The position numbers were made by a program, and so were the translations under genes. The notes below the pieces were generated by a model, which was given only the letters and a program-made list of their open reading frames with translations, had not been told where the DNA came from and ran no database searches. Positions 21,488 through 33,819 of a stretch of DNA of 64,000 bases are shown here, in pieces (position 1 is the first letter of the stretch; the number at the start of each line of letters is the position of its first letter). The stretch lies in the NCBI GenBank assembly GCA_022497145.1, contig MU385873.1:124001-188000 (forward strand), given 5' to 3'. The DNA is from Rostrohypoxylon terebratum. Taxonomy: Eukaryota; Ascomycota; Sordariomycetes; Xylariales; Hypoxylaceae.

Positions 21488-22604
21488 GACGTTTGACATC
21501 TTAAATATCGTCGTCGGGTAATATGTGGTTGATGACATGCTGACCATGTTGAGGTGGTGGGTCGTCGTATCAGGTAAGTTGCCGCAGCCGAGTTTTCGTG
21601 CCTGCAAATCATGCAGAAGCTTGTCCAGATCATCCCGTTGCTTGGAGGAACGGATATGTATTCTGTAGGTAGTCATCATCTAACAAACCGCGCCGGAAAT
21701 TTTCTGATGGGATTAACCAGTTGAAATATTACCACACAATACCAAATGGTTACACGGATAGGATTCAAGGGAAGGAAGAGAAAAGCTTCAACGAGAAAAA
21801 AGGTAATGAGGCTATTGTGGGTTTGGGTTCTTTGGGGTTGGGTTTGCTTGGTTGTGTCAGCAAGGAAATTGTGGTGGAAATAGCCAAGCGACCAATCTCG
21901 TCATCTCCCGAAGATCGAGGGTGAAGAAACACCGACGATGTGGCACCAATTCTTTCATTCTTTTGAGATTTGGGGGTGGGAGAAGGGGAAAGGGGGGGGA
22001 CGGGGGGGGAGGGAACGGGGAAACGAATCAGGTAAAAATAAAAATAAATATAAAAACAATATAATATCTTCCGCGATCATTCCCGTTACAGTAGCTTGAC
22101 ATCTAACGCTAACACGATTCGAGGAAGTCCACGTGTCATATTGAGAAGGGGCTGGAATCTGATCATGACCTTAAACTGTTTGGGGCTTATTATTATTACG
22201 CACCTAGGAAATACACTATAGCATTATGTATTGTACTATGTAATACCTGACCCGACCTGAAATACCTAGCGCCCGTCCGCGAACTACACTAGAGAGTAAT
22301 AGGTATTAGGTAGGGGGTAAGGGGATAGGGAGCTGGGGAGTAGGAAATCCTACGACGAGCCCTCTACACTAGATTAGAGCTTAGTAAATTACTTTAATGG
22401 TTTCATCACCTCGGCGCTTTTCCTTGTCGACCTTTTCTGCTGATCCCGCTCCCAGGGCCAGCATGGCAGCATGGCAGTATGGACAGCAAGGGCTCGAATC
22501 TCTCTTACTAGGTACGTATTATTAAGAGAGTGAGCAAGGTATTCATGTATGTACTGTAACTCAAGTCAATCCCATCGAGATGATGTTTTAAGACCAACAA
22601 TCGT

Positions 22605-22675
22605 ACATACATACATACATCCATCCACCCATCCACACATACACACATACACATACACATACACATCCATACCTT
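22605..22675. repeat. (ACAT)/(CATC)/(CACA) microsatellite
   Basis: Compound tetranucleotide repeat: ACAT units, then CATC/CACC units, then ACACAT units. Confidence 0.8.
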
Positions 22676-25062
22676 ACATACATGCCCCCCATGGCTGCCG
22701 TCACTACCGTAGCAGCTGGGCAAGCAAGTTTCTTCTAGACTCCAGACTCCAGACTCCAGACTCTCAGACCCTCAGACTCTCGAGACTTGTCAATCTCGCG
22801 GAAGTGGGGTTGCTACGAAGACCATTCGAAGCCACAAGCGTCGTTCATAGGGTTCGTCTGTTGTCGGGACGTCAGCGCGGTCGCTTTTTCTCGACAATCT
22901 ACATAGATTGATTCATCATTTGGAAGATGGCCGGTTGGCTGATCAGTAATGCGTGATCGTCGTCATCAGGCAGTTGAAGGGGGAAGCTTGCTTTTCTCCC
23001 GCAACCCGCAATCCGCGACCTGCGCGCATCGCAGGACGCATGCCTATGTGATTGCCCGGCATAACTGATCATGAATGGATGCCGGGATCTATTAAAGGAG
23101 AGGGGGTGCGCGGAAAATAACTGCAAGAACGCAGGAATACTGCGACTGCAACATGGTTGCAAGATGGGTAGGTCTAGTTCCAATAGCCCTGGAGGCGTCA
23201 AGCACTGATATGTGTGTTGTATGTATAGTATATGTGCGCGTATGAATATGTATGTGTATGTATGTATGTATCTATATAGTAGTAGGATGTAATATGTAGA
23301 CGTCGAAGCGGGCAGATTTCTATGTAAAACCAGATGGGTAGAAGGGTAGAAGGGGGGAACGGGGGGGAACACTTCTCAACCTTGGAAGTTCGTACATAAT
23401 ACTACATATTAATCGGTATAGGTATTAGGTATTAGTAGGGGGCACTTTCATAGCCGGTGTGACTTTTATGACATTTACAATTTTGTAGCTCTGTAACTTT
23501 TTTTCCCCATTACCCATTGCTCATTGCCCATTTGCCCATATATAATGCCCACATATGCATATTATGCGGCCTCAATCCAACCCTTTATTATTAGATTTGG
23601 GCGATTTGGGTGACATGTACAAAGGTACGGAGCCTACTACTACTACCTACTAGGTAGTATGTAGTATGTACGAGCAGCAGCAAGACAAGGAGGCACTATG
23701 TGTGCTGCATCTCGCGCATCTGCAGCCGTTGGTACGTGGCTATACCTAGTCCCACACCTCTAGAACAGCTAGAACAGATCACCCTACCAGCCTACCACCC
23801 GTGTGAGTGGAGGTCTGCGGTCGACCCTGGCTAGCCGTCCTGGCTTCCTGCATCGGGACCCCGGCGGTCTAGGAATGATGATGAGGATGATGAGGGTGTG
23901 CTTTACATTAGCTGGTTAGGTTGTAGAACGTAACAGGTACGTACTGCTCACTGTTCCCGTATCGCCTCATACCGTGGTCTGCGCATACAGATGGAGACAG
24001 ATGGATATACCTAGCCAAGCAGCCAAGCTAACGCACACACACCTCCGGATGTAAGTTACGTACCAGGTAGGTAGACTCGGTAGGTTACCTAGCCCATGTG
24101 TCCATGCTCGCAAGCGCCGCCTCTTTATTTTTTTTTCTTCTTTCTCTTTCATCATCATCGTCTGCAAATTGACGGCACAGTCATTTATTTCGGGATAGTT
24201 CAGTGTACGTAGGCGAGTAACAGAGTCACACGAACGGTAATAGACAGCCACCACACCACTCATTGCGGTAATTACCTAGACTTCTCTTAACCCTCCAAAC
24301 ATCGAGTCACGATAGCTTCATTGTAACTAGGCAATCCCCTCATCTGAATAGAAAACCGAGGGTGCAAGACAATACTAAGGCGCCAAAGCGTCCTGCCGCA
24401 CGAATGGATATCGAGTAGCCCTAGTGCCTTAGTGACATTCTGCCGCCTTTGGCGCTTGTATTCCCGCAGACTTGGTACGGTAACTAGTGTAATTGCTGAA
24501 GTTCTGAACCAACCAACATTGATCCGCAGCAATTCACCGACCGACCGGTCAGTAAGCGCAGGTGATATTGGCCTCTGTCCGTCAATAGTAAGGAGTATAC
24601 GGACATGTCAAATGCTCGTCTGTAGCATTCGCTTGTTCGGAAAGGAGGGATGAGGGTTGAAACAAACCCGTCTTATTTTAGCAAATCCATTGGTTGGCAG
24701 GGCAAGATGACCGATGACTGATGGAGAAGGCTGTTGCCAAAAGTGCCACGCGGAGAACCGCCAGCTGAGTTACTTTTTTCAATAAATGCTAACCTCAAGG
24801 CAGCCTGGCAGCCTGGCAGCCTGCCTGATTGCCTAGCACGCTGGCACGTAAGGAAGACAACCGCGAGGAAGGATGAGATTTTGGGATTTTAGGCTTACAG
24901 GGGTTCGCACGGACGGACAGATCGAAACGCTCTGGAGGACAACCTTGGTCCTTGGTCCTTGGAACCTCCAGGCTAGCTGGCTAGGAACCTGAGTCTTGAG
25001 AACCTAACTACCCCATGTACTACGCGGTAGGAAAACCTAGCGTCAAGCGGTAAGCTAGTAGT

Positions 25063-25091
25063 ATCAGCATCAGCATCAGCATCAGCATCAA
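25063..25091. repeat. (ATCAGC)n repeat
   Basis: Nearly five perfect ATCAGC hexamers in the gene-poor region. Confidence 0.85.
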
Positions 25092-25150
25092 CACTTCCAG
25101 AACGTTCGTACATCGTTCCGAGGTTGCTTCTTGGTACATTACTTTGTAGC

Positions 25151-25200
25151 CCTTAGTTGCCCTTGGTTGCCCTTGGTTGCTCTTGATTGCCCTTGGTCGC
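25151..25200. repeat. 10-bp minisatellite, unit CCTTGGTTGC
   Basis: Five adjacent copies of a 10-bp unit with one or two substitutions each. The minus-strand translation is a Gln-Pro-Arg-Ala-Thr-Lys-Gly-Asn type repeat, but no real gene surrounds it. Confidence 0.85.
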
Positions 25201-26538
25201 CAAGATGCTCCCCGAAAAGGCATCCCAATGAGATTTGCCGATTCGCGCACTCGTCAAAAGGTCACATGTATTGGACCTGAATGGCTGATGTCTCAGCGCA
25301 TCGGGGATAGGAGCCGTGGAACTTAAGCTACTCGAGAGATACGTGTACACATGTGCTCAGCCGATCCGGTTGTACTCAGATGCGGTGGAACAAACTGATT
25401 ACTTAGGACCTAGGACCTAGGTACCTAGGTATTCTGTACGATGAGAGACAATCTGTGCCTGTTTGAGATTTTCCCCCAAACCGACTGACGTACAGCCTAA
25501 GCCACCTACATATAGGTCCTACCCGACCACTGGGGCTCTTCCAATGTGACAGCTTGCTCAAGGTGGATCCATGAATCTCAAGCCGCAGATTGACGCCACA
25601 TCTGAGTTGGCGCTGGCCAATTGTCTCATGTCATCCCGTTGAGGAAGACTAAAAGGAAGAGAGGTAAGACTTGTTGGTGATAACTTGGTGTCACGAGCAG
25701 GTATGTAGTGAGTAACTTTTTAGAGAAGTTCAAAAAAAAAATAACGATAATATATCAGGGTTTGATCTTCAAGTGGCGTAAACCTAGTTATGTTTAGTTA
25801 TGACATATGTTGAAGGTACAGCATAGTTTAGATCTATAAACACAAAAACGTTTAATACCCTAGGTAAGTGACGATTCCGCTGGATATAGTCAAGATTTCA
25901 CTAGTGAACCTTAAGCTGTATTTAACTTCATTCGTGTCACAACGAATAAGATGTATCAAGATCATCATATCTCAATGACGTACTTACCTTACCTACATAG
26001 TTACATAGCACCTACCTACGCAGCAAATGGCTTGCTTTGGGTCAACAAGATATACTTACAAATACACATCGGATATATGGATCACCATCACAGAATAGAG
26101 GAATACCGATTTGGTATATGATCTCATGCCTGATTATCCAGACGCTAAGCAGTACTTAAATTATATGCAGTGTCAGAACTGTCATAAAGTGCCAGACACC
26201 AAAGTCCATTCGCCATTCCTAGACACAAATTAACCGTGTAATTCTGAATGGTATCTTTCATACCACGGCCTATGTAGGATGAGTCAATCCGAAAACTGAC
26301 AGCTATCTAGCCGTTTCGTGGAGATCTAACGCGGCCGAGACATCGGCACCGCTCGATCAAGAATGCTCCGCCCGCTAACCCAAGATCCGGATGCCTGATG
26401 CTCTAATCCCAACTCCTAACTCGCAAGTGCTCCTGTTGTAGAAATACACACATATTCTGACCTGAGCCGAGAGACTTCGAAGCCCAGATTATAGGGGTAT
26501 CCTCCACATCTCCACCAAAGAAGGGCTTGCTAGTCACT

Positions 26539-27714
26539 TCAAGAGTCACCTTTGTCGTGGTCCTGATCTGGGTTGTAGTTGGTCTCCCCTAAAACCGTGG
26601 CTGGCTGTGTTGTCATAGCTGCCTGAGCATTCGCTTGTGGTTGAGTCTGTATTGTCGAGCTAGAAGGTTGGTTGGGGGTTTGTGACTGGCTTCTTGATGT
26701 ACTACCGGTTCCTGCAGTGGCAGCATGCAGTCGCTGGTCAAGCACCTTCAAAGCTAGGGCCCTCCGTCTTTCAGCTTCAGCTCGAACACCTCCGTGAGCT
26801 GTGCGCTGCATGAAACTACCGCTTTGTGCAGCAGAGATGTCGGCCTGTGAGAAAGGAGTGCATATTCTCATTGCCACCAGCACGTTGAATATCTGATCCG
26901 TGATCACCGCAACGAACGGCTTGAGGGGGCCGGGGAAGAATTCGGCAAAGGCAAAAGTCTCGCTCGCATCTCCGCGCATGGAGGTCGGCTGGGAGGAATC
27001 GAGATCCGGGAATACCGTTTTATAGAAGCGCAAGTAAGTCCAGCTTGCTAGGAGACCAAACGTAGCCAAAAGTAGAGATGCGCTCGTGAGCAACGGTGTC
27101 AGGGATAATACCGCAACAAGACCGACATAGATGAGAGGGAATCGGGGCACGCGCATAGATAAGACTCCTCGGAAAAGTGTGACGGTATGCGCCGGAACAA
27201 GTTGGCTAAAAGCGACGAGAAAGGAGATCTGAAGTGGAATCGTGCCGGCAATAGTCATTAACCTATAATTGGTATGTCAGCATATTCAACCTCCTATATG
27301 GTCTTTCAGACATTCTAAAGCTCTAAATATTACTTACGTCCAATCCTCATTTCGGGTAACCGTGAATAATGAAACCAGAACCAGAAAGGTCAGTGTATTC
27401 GGGATCAAGGAGGCCACGAGGAGAAATTTGGCGAATTCTCTAGAGGACCAGGCTCGTTCCAAGTACTTTCCTCCATGGTACAACGTAAGTCCAGCAATCC
27501 CCAACGTGAAGATGTTATTTTCTACAAGGGTAGCGGACAGGAAGGTCCAAGGATAGAATAGCGATAGTTGTGGTATGAGGGTAAGCCACTCGACGACGAT
27601 TTCGGAATGTGCGGACCACTGACGATAGCGCACGGCAGCGCTTAGTACGGACTGCAAAAGCAGTACCACAAGCACCACGCGAGTGACGGGAGGAATGTTT
27701 ATTCGGGGAGGCAT
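26539..27714 (-). CDS. TMEM115-like rhomboid-family membrane protein (DUF1751)
   Basis: Golgi multi-pass membrane protein of the TMEM115 family (Pfam DUF1751; yeast YOL107W is the relative), a rhomboid-fold group lacking protease residues. Exons on the minus strand: 27714-27338 and 27262-26539; the 75-nt intron has a GTAAGT donor and TTATAG acceptor (366 aa). The first exon has an N-terminal helix (TRVVLVVLLLQSVLSAAV), then LTLIPQLSLFYPWTFLSATLVENNIF and GGKYLERAWSSREFAKFLLV, the typical family block. The second exon adds three or four helices, ending near LLASWTYLRFYKTVFPD. A FAEFFPGPLKPFV motif and a long Ser/Gln/Thr-rich cytosolic tail follow. Family roles in Golgi retrograde traffic are known from animals; the role here is inferred. 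Confidence 0.9.
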
Positions 27715-30287
27715 TGTGGTTGTTGGATATTTGGGACTTGAGTTTGGGAGCAGAGTTTGTCAGATGTCGATTTTTTGGAATCGCGTCGAGGCGCACATAA
27801 TCAGCGGATTGATGTCAGTGGTCAGTTTAGTTGTCAGGTTGTTCGCTTGGTGGGCACCTTCACTATTGGAGCAAGGCTAAGCTTAGTAGCCGCCTAAAGT
27901 GGTCCGTGCTTCCCACTTTCTTCCATTCAATCTCTATCATTAATTAATAAGTAATACTGCACTCTGACTCTGCTACAACTTAATACTACTAGTAGTACTG
28001 CTACTATGTATTAGTTTGTACAATGTATCAGATATCAGAATGTACTGCGTAGAAACGGGGTTCACCTGCACTTAATTAGCCAAGTTTGACACCTTTGTAT
28101 TGTTATTTAACGTTCGCATGTACTATGTACAGCAACGGTATGTACAATTGAACCTTAGTAAACCTTGTATATAATCTTACACAAAATTATACTTCATACC
28201 AACGAGATCTCGGGTTTTCTACTATTATGTAGGATTTATTTACAGCTCTTTAACAACACGCTCTGCACGCATCATACGAACTCGTCTCACTTACGGTCAA
28301 CCCAATACCTCCGAATTTACCGAACGGAGCGAAAGGGTTTCCCGTGTGCATGAGCCCAGCTTGAACCAGCCCTGGAGCTCTGAACCACCTGCAGTTTAGC
28401 CCCGAACCTCCAGGGCTCTGAAGACTACTAGGTACACCAGAGCCATAAAATTCCTGCAGGGGTGCACAATACTATTTTTCAATGCACTAGTCCCAGGATA
28501 GATTAGGCGATTCGTTAGTCGGATGGCAACGACTAAAGATCGTCCAGACGATGTTTCCTTGCCTAAGCTCGGTACGGAACTCAGATTAAAATTCCAACTC
28601 CTTATTCCTTACTATGTATGTATTCGAGATCATACGCTACCTAGTACTGACATCCATACATAGTACACATGTACTACCCTTATTACCTGTGGACATTTAG
28701 TACAGCATATGTTCGTAGCTCACCTCGGATGTTAAATTTGCAAGATCGATATCGGCTACCGGGAGCTAATAAGATTATTTGTCGCGTTGGTCAATGACTT
28801 ATTTTTTTCTTGTCCCTTTTGGTGACTAGAAGATCTAAGATTCCTGTCGATTCCGGGTGTACCCCAGCCAAGCTTAGTTTACCTAGCCTGTTAGCCTGTT
28901 AGCCAAGCCAGGATGACGGATTAATAAGAATGGCAGAACCCTGGTCGAATTTATTGTGGAGTCGTCTGGAGTTTCGCTGTCGTTTCCATTATTTAAAGTG
29001 ATAGGCTCAGCCGTCTTGTCTCTCCCTAGTAAAAAATTCCATATGAATACCCTGACGCCTAGCAAAATAGAGGCTAGCCTCTCCGTTCATCCTCCTACCC
29101 GCCAGAACACCTGCAGCGCCAGGAAGCGCCCTGCCGCGTGGGTCATTTGACGAAAAGGGACGGTAGATTAAAAAAAAAAAAACAATACCGAGGCATTACC
29201 AGGTATACTATTACTATGTATATACGGTGATGATGCCTATGTACCTAGATGAGCGATTCAGAGAATAAAAAGTTTAAAGAAAAAAATAACATAATAATAA
29301 AAAAAAGAAGAAAGGGGAAAAGACTGCGATGCCGAACCTGATTCGGACAAAGTTTCGATTCGAGTGCCTGCAGCAGAGCAATTCGTCAATGCAATTTGAT
29401 AGGACTATGGATTTACCTGAATAAGAGATGGGGTTCTTAATACGGAACCAAGGTCGACTGATGCCCAGCCCAGTTAAAACCGAAAAACCGCAGCGGAGCA
29501 ACAGCCCTACTTATGTACACTGTAATCAAAGGCGTCCCCGAGCCACTTGGGCAGGACCCTGCACACATTCAGAGATTTCCGCTCGACTTGCAAATCCGTA
29601 CCTGGTCACGTCGACGATTGTGTTCTTACGAGCAGATAAGGCGGCTGGACAAGGTGAACCATGCAAGCTTTTTTTTTTCTTTTCCATGCATATTGGTATT
29701 GGTATATATATACATACATAGTTATAGGTAATAATAGAAGGGGCAAAACATCATTTCCTAACGACTTTTCATTTTTATTTCATTACCATTTCCTTGAAAA
29801 TTTTACCAAATTTTACAAATTTGTATCCCCAGGTAGAATATTGTGGTGAGAGTACATAACATTACCTGATAGGTTAGTGGTAAATAAGGCAGTCGCAGTC
29901 TCCATCAAGAACTTTGTGCCACTCATCATGCAGAGTTGAGTAACCTGAAGTATTTGCACGTACTACAAGGTACTTAGAGATGTGAGCAATCTGCAACATT
30001 TTAGACCGGAACATCGAACATTGAAGTATATACGTATCTAGGTACACTCCGTACTAGGATGAATTTGGGTGGATCTACCAGGGAAGTTCAGTTAGCTTGG
30101 CCCCGACCCGTGGACCATGCATCTTAATCGTTCCAAGGCCTCACTGTCAAAATCTCGTTGTCTTCTTTCCTTCACCATCCTCACAACAAATCCTCAAATG
30201 CCGCTTATCCTAATACCTGACGCCACTGTCCGACCGGTAAATCTATAGTGAGATCTTATAAATCTAGTCATCTTGCTGTTTGCTACA
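27715..30287. other. intergenic between divergent genes
   Basis: About 2.6 kb separating the divergent TMEM115-like and TBL1-like genes. AT-rich with a poly-A tract at 29168-29180 and A/T tracts around 29275-29310. No convincing gene; small ORFs look random. Confidence 0.6.
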
Positions 30288-32838
30288 ATGAAGGAGTATC
30301 TTGACTCTAACCGGGTCAATTTCTTGATTTGGAGGTATGTTGTTATTTTTTTCCCGCTTAGGTATCCCCGGTTTCTTCATCACCACCAAATCCAAAACCA
30401 CCCAGACCGCAGCCGGTGCATATTTTTTTGGTCCTCCTTCCCTTTAACCCGCCATTCGTGTTTTTGTCGCTTGCTGCTGGTGTATTAACAAAGACATCTT
30501 TAGATACTTGATCGAAGGCAGTACGTAACATTTTTTTTTTTAGCTAACACGTCTAATCATCTTCGCGCATCTTGGGCTATGTAGCTATTTCGATGATTTT
30601 GGATGCGTGGTGGTGACATGGACGGCCGCAGTCAAACTAACCTGAGGTTGCAGATTATCGAGAGACAGCCGTCAAATTTCAGAAAGAGTGGCACGTCGAG
30701 GAACCTCACCGACAACTAGACTTCGCGCAACATGTCAAAAGTCATGCACTAGTCAATGTCATTAACAAGGGTCTACTGTATAACAAATTAGAGCGTGACC
30801 ATGCGCAGTCACAACAAGTAAGTTATCATTTGAAAAATATCTTTTCTAGGCGTTTTCGCTCGAGTTGCATCGAACGAGACACAAATCCGACACGGGTTGC
30901 GATGAAGGCGAAATTCGAGCCTCTCCAATCTCGCCTGGGATCCGGTCAAATGGGCACTGACAGATTTCTTCTCTGTTGCAGGTACCTCGTGATGCCGCAG
31001 TAGCGGCACTGGCCGAGGCGATGCAGCTAGGGATATTTGGTCCACTGCACGCACATCCGCCACTTCATCAGCAACTAGAGGATGAGCAGCAGAAGCAGCA
31101 ACAAACAGATGCGATGGAGCAAGATGATAAGCAAGTCACAGAAGTATCAGCTGCGGCGACAACCACTACGTCCGGGGGTGAGGTAGAAAACAACCGAAAA
31201 CGTCAAATTGACAAGCAACCGCAGGCGCCGCTTCTCAATGGTTCACCGGCTAAGCGACCAAGACTTAGCAATGGGTACGAAAATGGGGTGGATGCAGCCA
31301 CAACTCCAATGGAACTTGACGGACAGAACCACGACAACCATGCTTACCCATCTCCCCAAGAAGGTGAACAGGCGCCCACGCCAACTCTCCGTACTGATGG
31401 ACCCGAACAGGGCACGCAGGTCGAAAAAGTCGAAGAATTGGCTACCGAGACCACTTTCATCCCCCTGGGCGTCCAGAGGCTTGAAGATGCACCAGATGCA
31501 CCAGCTGCGCCAGCTTCTTCGCCAACCACGGCATTGGTAGGAATTAATGACATTAATGGCGAAAGCGCGCCTGTGCTCCTGCATTGCCAGTGGCATCCCC
31601 GAGATCCCACCATCTTGGCGGCTGCTGGAACCGATGCGCTAGCCCGCATTTGGAACGTTTCGCGTGTAGCCACAACCGAACATGCATCTGAAGGTCACGT
31701 GAATGGCGTCTCTCCAAATTTCAATGATTTCCACACCCTGCTCGAGGAGGACACGCAGAGCAAGGCCACCGTCACGGCCATGGCTTGGAATTGGGATGGA
31801 TCGGCCATAGCGGTGGCCACCGATTCCGATTCGAAAGCCAGGATTAGCCTTTGGACACCCGATGGTTCCCATTTGCAGGGTTTCGAGGTCGCCGAGCCGC
31901 CCGTCATCAAGTTGCGTTGGAATCCCAACAATGCCGCCATTCTGGGAATAGCGCCAGAGAACGGAGGAGCTTTGATAACAGTTTATCATGCCGTGACGGC
32001 AAACTCGATTACCTACTTCCTATCTCAACATGATCTACATAGCGAACCTTTGGATGTAGCATGGACGAGCGAATCCGACTTCTTATTGTGCGGTGGGGAC
32101 GTGCTTATGTCTCTAAGGTGTGCTGAGGGCGAGATCAAAGAGTTGAAGAAGTTTGCCATCCGTGAAGACGATAGCCTAACACAGGTTCAATTCGACTGGA
32201 GGAGTTCCTTGGCAGCTACCTGTGGAGAAAAGGGTTATGTCGACGTAAGTAATCATTCTTCTAGAGGGAGAGGGAAAAAACCTGGGTACGGATTTCTAAC
32301 GAGTGCGCTATTAGATCTGGGATAACAACGGTAGGCGACGTGAGATAAAAGCTCACTGCGACGCAGTCACGGCGTTAGCGTGGCAACCGTTACATCAACA
32401 GCCTACAGGCGACGAACGACTCTTAGCTTCTGGTGGAGAGGACGGAGCAGTATTTATATGGAATGCACTTGCTACTGATGGAAAAGCGAAATGTTCGATG
32501 ACCATGGGACCGCCTATTGTTGCTCTTGCTTTCACGCCCGACGGCGCGTTCATTGCTGGTGCTACGAGCGAGAGAATTTTAATTTGGAAGGTAGGAGAAT
32601 GTAGTATTCCGCGGGCAAGTTGGAGTAGAGCTCCGCATCCTGGCTGGTTCAGCCCACGGATGAACCCTGAATCAGACGAAGAAGATGAGCATTGTCTGGG
32701 ATGGGATGCAACAGGTCACAAACTAGCTTATGGTGTCAACAGTCGAGTAAGTTGTCTTATGTGCCCCATATGCCTACCACAAATATTTGATCGAACCCTA
32801 GCTTATGAAACTAGCTTGCCGTTATCAACTTCAGATGA
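30288..32838 (+). CDS. LisH/WD40 protein, TBL1/Sif2-like (Set3/SMRT-type corepressor subunit)
   Basis: WD-repeat subunit related to yeast Sif2 and animal TBL1, which sit in histone-deacetylase corepressor complexes. Exons: 30288-30334, 30504-30520 (17 nt), 30654-30817, 30982-32244, 32315-32746 and 32815-32838; 648 aa. The N-terminus MKEYLDSNRVNFLIWRYLIEG is a LisH motif split over three exons, continuing NYRETAVKFQKEW. A disordered middle (about residues 95-240) has Gln runs and a bipartite-like basic stretch (NRKRQIDKQ...SPAKRPRL), probably a nuclear signal. WD repeats follow from LLHCQWHPRDPTILAAAGTDALARIWN to LLASGGEDGAVFIWN and WDATGHKLAYGVNSR. The last exon encodes only LAVINFR and the stop; this acceptor gives the expected WD terminus, whereas reading through the last intron does not. 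Confidence 0.88.
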
Positions 32839-33819
32839 TAACCTAAGGCCATTTGCATTTATAATATTTTGTAGATGCAATCACGACGGAGGCCAACCCA
32901 CTCAGCTCCGATTGGGATGACGATAACTGGTGCCTCAGCACATCCGGTTCACTACATTGACGCAATTATAGCCCTGGCCATTTTCGGGAACTGGGATAGG
33001 TCTACTTACACGAGCGTAGTAGAGCCGTTGTACCGGTAGGAGAATTGCTAAAAACGAAGTCGTAGGAAGTCTTGGGTTTTGAACGGCGCAAACACATCGA
33101 ACCGCAACCACATGCCTCAAATCTGCGAATCTTGGAGATGGGTACGACGGTGATGATTATATTATTAACTAACAACCCGAACGGACGTAATAGGTCATTG
33201 CTCACACGAAACGACCATTACGAGGCCTCATTCACCAGAAGACCAATGAGGCCGTTGTGGGAGCATGCAAGGTTATCAGAATCGACAATCTACTCTTCAA
33301 CTGTCGAAAAGTCGAGATGAATCCACCTACCACTAACTCATACTGGGAGGAAACATTGCAAGGCGTACACCAACGGAGCACTTCTACTTATCTATTCATA
33401 TATAAACCTCATACCGGAGCAGAAGCTACTTTGATCACATACCGTAATGGGACAAACCATTACTACCCCATCGAAACCGAGGCTACGTTCAACACATGGA
33501 AGAAGCCCTGTTCACAACGCCTCATCATATATCCTCAAGATTCCGCATTGTTGGGACTTTCTATAACCTTATTTTGCTTGGATCCCGACGGCGGCATAAT
33601 CGAGTTCCCAAACATGCTTTGTCAGCCCCGTTGTACGACGAAAAGAAAACTCCCGACCCTCCTCACATACTATAGCACCGCTTGCGTTTAGCTACTGTTT
33701 TTGGTCTAGAAAACACTTGTACGACTCGTGTCAGATAATTTTATTATGTTGTTTAAACACTATTGCTCCACTTTGCTGTGCTCTACAATCGCCCAACGTA
33801 GCTCATACCTACCAGATAA
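32839..33819. other. intergenic between convergent genes, with one orphan ORF
   Basis: Between the TBL1-like gene and the GH51 gene. The only notable content is the ORF at 33317-33691 (separate entry). Confidence 0.55.
33317..33691 (+). CDS. orphan ORF, 124 aa, doubtful
   Basis: Uninterrupted ATG-to-stop frame in the spacer between two convergent genes. It starts MNPPTTNSYWEETLQ and includes YLFIYKPHTGAEATLITYRNGTNHYY and RLIIYPQDSALLGLSITLFCLDPDGG. No signal peptide, domain or family is recognised. Its length is near what chance allows, so this may be noise, a decayed gene or a lineage-specific gene. Confidence 0.2.
   Translation: MNPPTTNSYWEETLQGVHQRSTSTYLFIYKPHTGAEATLITYRNGTNHYYPIETEATFNTWKKPCSQRLIIYPQDSALLGLSITLFCLDPDGGIIEFPNMLCQPRCTTKRKLPTLLTYYSTACV

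Larger units (their letters stand above)
19036..26538. other. 7.5 kb gene-poor region rich in simple repeats
   Basis: From the SSN6 start to the 3' end of the TMEM115-like gene I find no ORF with family features or splice-joined coding sequence. The region nearest 19.0-19.9 kb is the SSN6 promoter and leader. The rest is dense in microsatellites and short tandem repeats: ATGTAAGG-type at 20965-21056, GATG at 21448-21487, ACAT/CATC at 22605-22675, GACTCCA at 22736-22770, TATG at 23213-23275, CAGCCTGG at 24801-24824, CAGCAT at 25063-25091 and a 10-bp unit at 25151-25200. GC content is close to that of neighbouring spacers, with no obvious RIP-like AT enrichment. It could hold unannotated noncoding RNA. 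Confidence 0.6.

Noticed and set aside
22899..23372. 157-aa minus-strand ORF in the gene-poor region
   Set aside because: Mostly translation of TATG/ACAT microsatellites.
30976..32325. 449-aa ORF taken as a complete WD40 gene
   Set aside because: It is one exon read into its introns; the LisH exons upstream and two WD40 exons downstream join it in frame.
32875..32940. Alternative last exon of the TBL1-like gene (acceptor at 32874)
   Set aside because: Gives a non-WD tail in the only allowed phase, whereas the acceptor at 32814 gives LAVINFR and a stop, as in the family.
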